A DNA stretch of 8,216 nt, from assembly GCA_015661095.1 (NCBI GenBank), contig JACVQI010000172.1:1-8216 (forward strand). Direction: 5' to 3'. This DNA is from Gammaproteobacteria bacterium. Its GTDB lineage: Bacteria > Pseudomonadota > Gammaproteobacteria > Eutrophobiales > Eutrophobiaceae. The first letter of the stretch is position 1, and the number at the start of each line of letters is the position of its first letter. Below are positions 1-4,902 of this stretch, one piece after another. A program made the position numbers and the translations under genes. Under the pieces are notes generated by a model. It saw nothing but the letters and a program-made list of their open reading frames with translations. It had not been told where the DNA came from and did no database searches.

Positions 1-300
1 CGCCAGGTCCTGGTGGCGGAGGACCGGAGCAAGATACTCGGCTTCGCGGAATATGAGCCATCCGGTCATATCGATTGTTTTTATGTGCATCATGAACACC
101 AGCACCGCGGTGTCGGCAAAGCCTTAATGCAGCAGATTGAAATGGAATTACAAAAACTCAACGTGCATCGACTGTATGCCGAGGTCAGTGTGTCAGCCAG
201 GGCCTTCTTTGAAGGCCGTGGCTACACCGTCGTCGAGGAGCGTAACGCCGAATACCAGGATGTGTCGTTAAAATTGTATTTGATGGAAAAGTATATTTGA
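1..300 (+). CDS. GNAT-family N-acetyltransferase, 5'-truncated by the window edge
   Basis: The reading frame is open from base 1 and ends at TGA 298-300, so the visible 99 residues are the C-terminal two thirds of a protein that normally has about 150. The GNAT core is clear: a strand with LGFAEYEPSGHID, then YVHHEHQHRGVGKAL, whose Q-x-R-G-V-G-K segment (visible residues 34-40) is the acetyl-CoA pyrophosphate-binding motif A. The later SARAFFEGRGY and C-terminal LMEKYI fit the usual end of small bacterial GNATs. A GTG at 13-15 could be read as a start, but it would remove the first strands of the fold, and the homologous frame continues upstream of it. The acceptor substrate cannot be told. 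Its stop lies 4 bp before a start codon of a relic aminotransferase head, which suggests the two genes were once tightly coupled. Confidence 0.88.
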   Translation, partial: RQVLVAEDRSKILGFAEYEPSGHIDCFYVHHEHQHRGVGKALMQQIEMELQKLNVHRLYAEVSVSARAFFEGRGYTVVEERNAEYQDVSLKLYLMEKYI

Positions 301-355
301 GAATATGAACAAGAATGAGTTAATCCAGATTGCCAACAACCGGCTGCTCACAGTC
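265..355 (+). repeat. Junction duplication, copy 1 (GNAT tail plus aminotransferase head)
   Basis: This 91-bp segment aligns with 402-493. It holds the last 11 GNAT codons (SLKLYLMEKYI), the TGA, a 4-bp gap and 17 codons that read MNKNELIQIANNRLLTV. Copy 2 has SIKLFLMEKYL, TGA, a 5-bp gap and MNKSELIKIANSRLLTV. In the aminotransferase part I count 12 differences in 51 bases, with 14 of 17 residues identical. Similarity fades upstream of the TCG codon at 265 and stops at about 355, where the REP begins. Confidence 0.85.
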
Positions 356-361
356 GTGTAG
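305..361 (+). pseudogene. Relic 5' end of an aminotransferase gene (18 codons)
   Basis: ATG at 305-307 opens a frame reading MNKNELIQIANNRLLTVV and then stops at TAG 359-361. It is a diverged copy of the N-terminus of the intact aminotransferase at 443. The frame is cut by the REP element that begins at 358; the GTAG head of the REP provides the TAG stop. The remaining 380 or so codons are absent from this position. Most base changes against the intact gene are synonymous (AAC/AAT, ATC/ATA, GCC/GCT, CGG/AGG and others), so this was probably part of a functional gene before it was cut. Confidence 0.75.
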
Positions 362-387
362 GGTGGGCACGTTGTCCGTGCCCACGC
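358..387 (+). repeat. REP-like palindrome, GTAGGGTGGGCAC type (REP-B copy 1)
   Basis: A GTAG tetranucleotide (358-361) is followed by a perfect 9-bp stem, 363-371 with 377-385 (GTGGGCACG and its complement), and a 5-base loop. The same 30-bp unit occurs on the minus strand at 2772-2801 with 28 of 30 bases matching. A GTAG head before a hairpin is the established format of REP elements mobilised by TnpA-REP (RAYT) enzymes. It lies directly after the break in the relic aminotransferase head. Confidence 0.8.
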
Positions 388-401
388 GGAACAGACTTGG
401 T

Positions 402-437
402 TCGATAAAACTGTTTTTAATGGAAAAGTATCTCTGA
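402..437 (+). pseudogene. Relic C-terminus of a second GNAT gene
   Basis: Eleven codons and a stop that match the end of the GNAT gene at 265-300 (SIKLFLMEKYL against SLKLYLMEKYI, 6 base differences in 36). No start codon or upstream domain is attached. It carries the weak GAGAA-like ribosome-binding stretch just ahead of the intact aminotransferase start, which may explain why it has been kept. Confidence 0.65.
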
Positions 438-493
438 GAATTATGAATAAGAGTGAGTTAATAAAAATCGCTAACAGTAGGTTGCTCACGGTC
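402..493 (+). repeat. Junction duplication, copy 2 (GNAT tail relic plus head of the intact aminotransferase)
   Basis: Partner of 265-355. Bases 402-437 read, in frame, SIKLFLMEKYL and a TGA stop, a diverged GNAT C-terminus with no GNAT body upstream: the resemblance ends at the TCG codon and is preceded by unrelated sequence and the REP. Bases 443-493 are the first 17 codons of the intact aminotransferase. The gap between the GNAT stop and ATG is GAATT here and GAAT in copy 1. Confidence 0.85.
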
Positions 494-1639
494 ACCAGCC
501 GGCCGGATATTGTCATGTGCAAAGGGCAGGGCATGTATCTGTACGATACCGAAGATAACTGTTATCTGGATTTCATCGGCGGCTGGGCGGTCAATTGCCT
601 GGGCCATTCGCCCAGGGTAATAGCCGATGTACTCGCCGAGCAGTCGCGCACTCTCATCAATGCCAGTCCGTCCTTTTACAATCTGCCCATGCTGGAATAT
701 GCAGCCCTGCTGACGGAGCAATGCTGTCTGGATCGGGTGTTTTTTGCTTCTACTGGCGCTGAGGCCAATGAAGGGGCCATCAAACTGGCCAGGAAATACG
801 GCCAGGTGTTTAAAAACGGCGCCTTTGAAATTATCACCACGCAATACAGTTTTCATGGCCGGACACTGGCAACCATGGCGGCCACCGGCAAGCAACAGTG
901 GGAACCCATGTTCGAACCCAAGGCCGGCGGCTTTCGCAAGGCCGTGTTTAATGATCTGGATTCGGTCAAACAAATGATCAGCGACAAAACCTGCGCCATC
1001 ATGATCGAGCCGGTACAGGGTGAGGGTGGGGTTAACGTGGCGGCGACTGAGTTTGTCCGGGGCTTAAGGCAGCTCTGCGATCAGGAAAACATCCTGCTTA
1101 TCCTGGACGAGATCCAGACCGGACTCGGCCGTACCGGTAAACTATTTTGTTATGAACACTACGGTGTGGAGCCGGATATTATGACCCTGGGCAAGGGCAT
1201 TGGCGGTGGCTATCCGCTGGCGGCGTTATTGGCGAAGGAGCGGTTGAATATATTCGAAACGGGTGAACAGGGTGGTACCTACACCGGCCAGCCGCTGGCC
1301 ATGGCCGTCGGTCTGGCCGTGCTGAAGGAAATTCTGGGACAGGGGCTGGTCGAACATAGCAGAAAGATGGGTGAGCTGCTGATGGCCATGCTGACTGAAC
1401 TCTCCAGTCACTACGAGATTGAAAACATCCGGGGCATGGGACTGTTGGTCGCTTTTGATTTGACAAAGACCAAAGGGCAGGACTTCGTGACCAAATGTCT
1501 ACAAGACCGATTGTTGATTAATTCCCCAAAGGAAAGATCAATCCGACTCATGCCGCCGTTGGTCGTGAACGAAATCGAACTCGAAGAACTGGTGGTTGTA
1601 TTGAAGAAAAACCTTGCTGGCTCAAGTAGGTTGGGCTGA
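443..1639 (+). CDS. Class III PLP-dependent aminotransferase, acetylornithine transaminase-like
   Basis: 398 residues, the normal size for acetylornithine/succinylornithine/ornithine-type transaminases (ArgD/AstC group), which move an amino group between an omega-amine and 2-oxoglutarate in the cytoplasm. Key positions are present: FASTGAEANEGAIKLARKYG (101-120) with the phosphate-binding STGA, FHGRT (137-141), EPVQGEGG (189-196), LDEIQTGLGRTG (221-232) with Asp222 for the pyridine nitrogen, TLGKGIGGGYP (248-258) with Lys251 as the Schiff-base lysine, and IRLMPPL (367-373) with the expected carboxylate-binding Arg368. Substrate choice within the group is not certain, so no gene symbol is given. 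The start at 443 is supported by the matching relic start at 305. The last codons (Arg-Leu-Gly and the stop) lie inside a REP element, so the natural C-terminus has been replaced. The neighbouring GNAT suggests a small acetylation/transamination unit; this is inference. Confidence 0.9.
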   Translation: MNKSELIKIANSRLLTVTSRPDIVMCKGQGMYLYDTEDNCYLDFIGGWAVNCLGHSPRVIADVLAEQSRTLINASPSFYNLPMLEYAALLTEQCCLDRVFFASTGAEANEGAIKLARKYGQVFKNGAFEIITTQYSFHGRTLATMAATGKQQWEPMFEPKAGGFRKAVFNDLDSVKQMISDKTCAIMIEPVQGEGGVNVAATEFVRGLRQLCDQENILLILDEIQTGLGRTGKLFCYEHYGVEPDIMTLGKGIGGGYPLAALLAKERLNIFETGEQGGTYTGQPLAMAVGLAVLKEILGQGLVEHSRKMGELLMAMLTELSSHYEIENIRGMGLLVAFDLTKTKGQDFVTKCLQDRLLINSPKERSIRLMPPLVVNEIELEELVVVLKKNLAGSSRLG

Positions 1640-1656
1640 ATGCAATGAAGCCCAAC
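1626..1656 (+). repeat. REP-like palindrome, GTAGGTTGGGCT type (REP-A copy 1), overlapping the aminotransferase stop
   Basis: GTAG at 1626-1629, then an 8-bp perfect stem, GTTGGGCT (1630-1637) with AGCCCAAC (1649-1656). The TGA stop of the aminotransferase (1637-1639) lies within it. It pairs in inverted orientation with the REP at 1681-1709, so 1626-1709 as a whole can also fold as one large palindrome. It may act as a 3'-end barrier for the aminotransferase mRNA, though there is no T-tract as in an intrinsic terminator. Confidence 0.82.
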
Positions 1657-1680
1657 GATTGTCATTGAGGAAGCCATGAT

Positions 1681-1709
1681 GTTGGGCTTCCTCCGTCAGC
1701 CCAATCTAC
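1681..1709 (-). repeat. REP-like palindrome, GTAGRTTGGGCT type (REP-A copy 2)
   Basis: Minus-strand GTAG head (CTAC at 1706-1709). The stem is 1681-1688 with 1698-1705, eight pairs including one G-T. An alternative 9-bp stem, GAGGAAGCC (1667-1675) with GGCTTCCTC (1685-1693), competes with it. Shares the flank TTATCGTAG with the copy at 1766-1794. Confidence 0.8.
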
Positions 1710-1765
1710 GATAAATGGCTCTTATGAAATGGATCCCAACGTTTTACATTCGTCGTAGCGATTAT

Positions 1766-1794
1766 GTTGGGCTTCGTACCTCAGCCCAACCTAC
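1766..1794 (-). repeat. REP-like palindrome, GTAGGTTGGGCT type (REP-A copy 3)
   Basis: Minus-strand GTAG head (CTAC 1791-1794). The stem GTTGGGCT (1766-1773) pairs with AGCCCAAC (1783-1790), eight perfect pairs. The head lies 13 bp beyond the stop codon of the minus-strand SPFH gene and faces it. The three REP-A copies fill the 168-bp gap between the convergent aminotransferase and SPFH genes. Confidence 0.82.
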
Positions 1795-1807
1795 GATAAC
1801 TGTCTGT

Positions 1808-2623
1808 TTATTTTTTATCCAAATTAATCATGGGCACACCTGTATCAGGAATCATAGTGGTGGGTAATACTCCATTCCACCTTTGTGCAGCGGTTAACGG
1901 CACTAGCTCAGGGCTGGTGCGCAGTGCTTCACCTTTTTTCTGAATGGCATAGGCTTCTGCATCACCTGCAAGCTTGACTGCTTTTGCGGAAGCTTCTGCC
2001 TGCGTTACCGTGATATCAGCTTTGATCTTCTCTTGCTCCCATTCTTGCTTGGCTTTTTGCACACCGACTTCTGCTAACATGCGCGCCTCCACACTTTTCT
2101 CATACGTGTCTGAGAAATCAATATTTTCAATCTGTACACTTTCAATCGTCACCAACTCCGTGGATTCAGAGATAATGGCGTCCAGAACTTCTTTGTTTAG
2201 CTTTCCGCGCTCTTGAATAGATTCACTGGCGCTGAATTTGCCAAATACGGTTTTGGTTGCTTGATTAATGCGCGGCGACAATGTTCTGTCGATGAGATTA
2301 TCAACATTCTGAAATTCTGAATACACTTCTTCAACAGAGTCAGAATTAACGTGATAGGTAACGGACACAGTGATTGATGCAGGTTGTTGATCGCGTGAGT
2401 ATGATTCCATTACCGCGTGAATTTTGCTTGTTTGCATGCTGATTTTATTTACCGAATCAATTATTGGTATTTTAAAATGCAAACCTGGCTCTGCAGTACC
2501 TGAAATCGCGCCGTTTCTGGTTATAACGCCGCGCTCGGTTTGGTCTATGGTGTACCAAGATCCAAACATAATGATTATGGCAACAAAGAATGCTGCGCCG
2601 CTGATAAATATCGATTTAGACAT
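1808..2623 (-). CDS. SPFH/prohibitin-like membrane-anchored protein
   Basis: 271 residues. One hydrophobic segment at residues 5-23 (FISGAAFFVAIIIMFGSW) anchors the N-terminus in the membrane. An SPFH (band 7/prohibitin) domain follows at about 24-200, with TERGVITRNGAI and EPGLHFKIPIIDSV near its start. An Ala/Glu/Lys-rich, probably coiled-coil stretch (about 175-235) includes QAEASAKAVKLAGDAEAYAIQKKGEA, the usual oligomerisation region, and the C-terminal RWNGVLPTTMI fits prohibitin-type members. Such proteins form ring or cage assemblies that scaffold proteases or membrane microdomains; the partner here is unknown. Start supported by ACGAGGAGAATTAAG directly upstream. GC is near 46% by spot counts, against about 55% in neighbouring genes, and REP elements lie on both sides, so it may have arrived separately. 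It is convergent with the aminotransferase. Confidence 0.88.
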   Translation of the reverse strand: MSKSIFISGAAFFVAIIIMFGSWYTIDQTERGVITRNGAISGTAEPGLHFKIPIIDSVNKISMQTSKIHAVMESYSRDQQPASITVSVTYHVNSDSVEEVYSEFQNVDNLIDRTLSPRINQATKTVFGKFSASESIQERGKLNKEVLDAIISESTELVTIESVQIENIDFSDTYEKSVEARMLAEVGVQKAKQEWEQEKIKADITVTQAEASAKAVKLAGDAEAYAIQKKGEALRTSPELVPLTAAQRWNGVLPTTMIPDTGVPMINLDKK

Positions 2624-2771
2624 CTTAATTCTCCTCGTGTGAATGACGATGTAGCCGGTATTCTATAATAAAAGTGGCTGTATTAATCGAATCAGAAAAT
2701 GGCCATTCTGATTCCTCGAAATTAGTGAAATGAAGCCTAACATCAAAGGAAGTGACATTTATCCCCTTTCT
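2624..2771. other. AT-rich intergenic stretch upstream of the SPFH gene
   Basis: Between the SPFH start and the REP at 2772. It must hold any promoter of the SPFH gene. The minus strand has an AT-rich TTTTATTATAGAAT near 2660-2675 that could include a -10 element, but no convincing -35 box pairs with it. No small gene or RNA is apparent. Confidence 0.4.
2629..2634 (-). promoter_or_regulatory. Ribosome-binding site of the SPFH gene
   Basis: On the minus strand GAGGAG precedes ATTAAG and the ATG at 2621-2623. It is a strong, well-spaced Shine-Dalgarno match and fixes this start. Confidence 0.7.
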
Positions 2772-2801
2772 GCGTGGGCACATACAACGTGCCCACCCTA
2801 C
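2772..2801 (-). repeat. REP-like palindrome, GTAGGGTGGGCAC type (REP-B copy 2)
   Basis: Minus-strand GTAG head (CTAC 2798-2801). Stem GTGGGCAC (2774-2781) with GTGCCCAC (2789-2796), eight perfect pairs. It matches the element at 358-387 at 28 of 30 bases. Its head lies 12 bp past the stop of the minus-strand persulfide dioxygenase gene and faces it, as REP-A copy 3 does for the SPFH gene. Confidence 0.82.
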
Positions 2802-2813
2802 GTTTTATGGGAA

Positions 2814-3887
2814 TTAATCAACGTTACCAATAACCGGATGTCCCTCCGCCCGCCAACGTAACATCCCGCCTGCCAGATTGGCCACTTCATTAAAGCCGGC
2901 CTTCTGCAGGATCACCGTGGCCTGGGCCGAACGGCCGCCGGCGCGGCAGACGGTAACGACAGGTTTGTCGTGTCCGATTTCATCCACTCGCTCGTTCAGT
3001 TTATCCAATGGCAAAAGCCGGGCATTCGGTATATGGCCGAGTGGCCCGTTATATTCTTCAGGGGTTCGGACGTCTATCACCTGTAAATGTTGCAACCGTT
3101 CTTCCATCGCTTGCGGTTCGATTTCCAGAAACCCGGCGAAGGTATAATTAAGCGGTGCCCATTGCTGGCGTTGTTGCGGTAATAATTCCTGCTCGGGTTT
3201 GCCGGATTTGAGATTGGCAGGTACGGCAATATCAATCTGTCTGGGATGCGGCAGATTCAGGTTGCGCATGTAACCATCGAAATCGGATGCACTTAACTTA
3301 CCGCCGAGACGCGGGTTGTAGTTTTTTTCCTCGACCACGCTGGTAACGGTCAAGCCCCGGTAATCATGGGCCGGATATAACAGGGTCTCGTCCGGCAAGG
3401 TGAATATCTCGTTATGGATGGATTGGTACATTTTTCTGGAGTCCCCATGCTGAAAGTCCGTACGGCCGCAGCCGCGGATCAGCAGGCAATCGCCAGTGAA
3501 CGCCTTGCTTTCGTCATCCAGCACGCAGGTGAGACAGCCATTGGTATGGCCCGGTGTTTCGCGGACGGTAAGATAACGCCGGCCGAATTTTATCTGGTCG
3601 CCGTGACTGAGATAGCGGTCGGCGTTGTCCACGCCAGCGTGTGTTGAAATGGCAATCTTCGCGCCGGTCTTTTGCTTGAGCAGCCAGGCGCTGGTGACAT
3701 GGTCCGCATGACAGTGGGTGTCCAGCACACAGACCAACGCGAGTTTTAACTCAGCGAGCAGGGCAGCATCACGATTCATCTGCTCAAAGACCGGGTCTAT
3801 CAATACTGCTTCGCGTGACTTGTCATCTGCGAGCAGGTAAGTGTACGTGGAAGACTGTTGATCAAACAGTTGTCTGAATATCAACAT
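2814..3887 (-). CDS. Persulfide dioxygenase (ETHE1-like)-rhodanese fusion
   Basis: 357 residues. The N-terminal part (1 to about 240) is a metallo-beta-lactamase fold of the ETHE1/type II persulfide dioxygenase family: FRQLFDQQSSTYTYLLAD at the start, THCHADH (57-63), PGHT with His114, TGDCLL with Asp133 and PAHDY with His174. These are the expected iron-site and fold residues. The C-terminal part (about 250-357) is a single rhodanese domain with VIDVRTPEEYNGPLGHIPNA and the active loop CRAGGRS, with Cys314 as sulfur acceptor. Known PDO-rhodanese fusions oxidise glutathione persulfide to sulfite and transfer sulfane sulfur, using thiosulfate and glutathione in the reverse rhodanese reaction; the protein is cytoplasmic. 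The start is supported by GGAG (minus strand, 3894-3897) 6 bases upstream. It begins 31 bp after the nucleotide cyclase stop, on the same strand. All visible catalytic residues are present. Confidence 0.92.
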   Translation of the reverse strand: MLIFRQLFDQQSSTYTYLLADDKSREAVLIDPVFEQMNRDAALLAELKLALVCVLDTHCHADHVTSAWLLKQKTGAKIAISTHAGVDNADRYLSHGDQIKFGRRYLTVRETPGHTNGCLTCVLDDESKAFTGDCLLIRGCGRTDFQHGDSRKMYQSIHNEIFTLPDETLLYPAHDYRGLTVTSVVEEKNYNPRLGGKLSASDFDGYMRNLNLPHPRQIDIAVPANLKSGKPEQELLPQQRQQWAPLNYTFAGFLEIEPQAMEERLQHLQVIDVRTPEEYNGPLGHIPNARLLPLDKLNERVDEIGHDKPVVTVCRAGGRSAQATVILQKAGFNEVANLAGGMLRWRAEGHPVIGNVD

Positions 3888-3893
3888 GGCATG

Positions 3894-3897
3894 CTCC
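3894..3897 (-). promoter_or_regulatory. Ribosome-binding site of the persulfide dioxygenase gene
   Basis: Minus-strand GGAG with 6 bases to the ATG at 3885-3887. It lies inside the 31-bp gap after the cyclase stop, compatible with translation from a shared transcript. Confidence 0.6.
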
Positions 3898-3918
3898 AGT
3901 ATTTGATGGATAAATTTG

Positions 3919-4773
3919 TTATCTTAATGACAGGATTTCATAAAGCCGGAAGTCTTCTTCCTTGCCTTTGAGCGTAAAGGTTGAGGTCTTGCCGACTGTA
4001 ACTTTATCGCTGATCTGATTGTACACGGCCGCTGACACCAGTAGCCGGGTGCCTGCGGTCTTGTTGCAGGATTCGATCCGGCTGGCGACATTCACGGCAT
4101 CCCCGATTACCATACTTTTCTCGCTGGCCGCGTCGCCCAGGCTGCCAATCACTACGTCCCCGTAATGGATGCCAATGCCCATCCGTAAATTCTGGCCATA
4201 GGTTTGTTTGATATAAGGTTGCAGGTCCTCCATGGCCTGCAACATCTCCAGTCCGGCGTACACCGCACGTTCGGCCGCGGTGGCGGGGTCATCAAGCCCG
4301 AACAACGCCAGCAGGCCATCGCCCATGTAATTGTTGATATAACCCTTATTACGCTCGACCACCTGGCGCATGTGATAAAAATAACGGTTCAAAAGATGAA
4401 TCACATCGTACGGTAACTGATTCTCGGCGAAGTGGGTGAAATTACGGATATCGGCGAACAGAATAGCCAGATATTTTTCAATGCCGACACTGGCGGTACT
4501 GCTGCCGGGCCCGGCTAGCCGGGTCAGGGAAATATCCGAATCATCCAGCACCAGCCGCCTGATGCGTATGTCGCCCGTTACCTGTGTCTGGCAAGCCAGC
4601 CGGATAATCGGTTCGAAACCAAGTTTACGGGCCAGTACTGCCTCCTTTTCGTTACGCGGAGACACACACGACATCTCGCCATCCAGGATCAGTATGCGGC
4701 AGGTGATAGTCTCATTTTCCTCAACGGCTACGGTCTTATCATCAGGAATAAAATGAATGGATGGCATAACCAT
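3919..4773 (-). CDS. Class III adenylate/guanylate cyclase with a shortened ferredoxin-like N-terminal domain
   Basis: 284 residues from the chosen ATG. Other starts are ATG 4767 (giving MPSIHF, the usual family beginning) and TTG 4782; no strong ribosome site decides. Residues 1 to about 85 match the 2Fe-2S ferredoxin domain that precedes some proteobacterial cyclases (PSIHFIPDD, VEENETI, TCRILILDG, SPRNEKEAVLARKLGF, RLACQTQVTGDI). Between ENETI and TCR, however, the loop of roughly 20 residues that normally holds the first cluster cysteines is missing; only Cys25 and Cys61 of the four expected ligands remain. The catalytic domain (about 99-284) has FADIRNFT with Asp108, MGDGLLALFG with Asp152, and IGDAVNVASRIES with Asn228 and Arg232. 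So both metal aspartates and the transition-state pair are present. The lysine usual before xGD is Asn148. It makes cAMP or cGMP if active. It is followed closely by the persulfide dioxygenase gene. Confidence 0.87.
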   Translation of the reverse strand: MVMPSIHFIPDDKTVAVEENETITCRILILDGEMSCVSPRNEKEAVLARKLGFEPIIRLACQTQVTGDIRIRRLVLDDSDISLTRLAGPGSSTASVGIEKYLAILFADIRNFTHFAENQLPYDVIHLLNRYFYHMRQVVERNKGYINNYMGDGLLALFGLDDPATAAERAVYAGLEMLQAMEDLQPYIKQTYGQNLRMGIGIHYGDVVIGSLGDAASEKSMVIGDAVNVASRIESCNKTAGTRLLVSAAVYNQISDKVTVGKTSTFTLKGKEEDFRLYEILSLR

Positions 4774-4797
4774 TATTATCAATGAATTTTACAGAAA

Positions 4798-4837
4798 TCC
4801 CAATGCTGGTTAACGGATGTTGACAGCATTACTGGGA
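4798..4837 (-). promoter_or_regulatory. Hairpin in the MATE-cyclase intergenic gap
   Basis: TCCC and AATGCTG (4798-4808) pair with CAGCATT (4824-4830) and GGGA (4834-4837): eleven pairs with a 3-base bulge and a 15-base loop. On the minus strand it lies after the MATE stop and ends about 25 bases before the cyclase start, followed by ATTTCTGTAAAATT. It could be a weak terminator or attenuator, or an RNA-processing site between the genes. The T-run is too broken for a confident intrinsic terminator. Confidence 0.35.
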
Positions 4838-4857
4838 TTCTGGGTGTATCCCGGTTT

Positions 4858-4872
4858 CCGGTTGGCAACCGG
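4858..4872 (-). promoter_or_regulatory. Short GC-rich hairpin after the MATE gene
   Basis: CCGGTT (4858-4863) and AACCGG (4867-4872) form a perfect 6-bp stem with a 3-base loop, 30 bases downstream of the MATE stop. No T-tract follows on the minus strand, so it is at best a 3'-end stabiliser or a weak pause site. Confidence 0.3.
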
Positions 4873-4902
4873 TGTCCGCCAGCACGAACAGGGCTGTTGT
4901 TT

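Noticed and set aside
13..300. GNAT gene starting at GTG 13
   Set aside because: The frame is open to base 1 with family-like residues, and a start here would lack the first part of the acetyltransferase fold; the gene is cut by the window edge.
458..973. Long minus-strand open frame inside the aminotransferase
   Set aside because: Antisense shadow of a well-supported gene; the sequence has no family features and the plus frame has all catalytic motifs.
1626..1794. Repeated palindromes as a CRISPR array
   Set aside because: Units are in mixed orientation with uneven spacing and carry GTAG heads, as REP elements do; there are no regular spacers.
1808..1820. T-run after REP-A copy 3 as an intrinsic terminator for the aminotransferase
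   Set aside because: The T-run begins about 20 bases after the stem and is part of the SPFH coding end, too far to act as a standard terminator tract.
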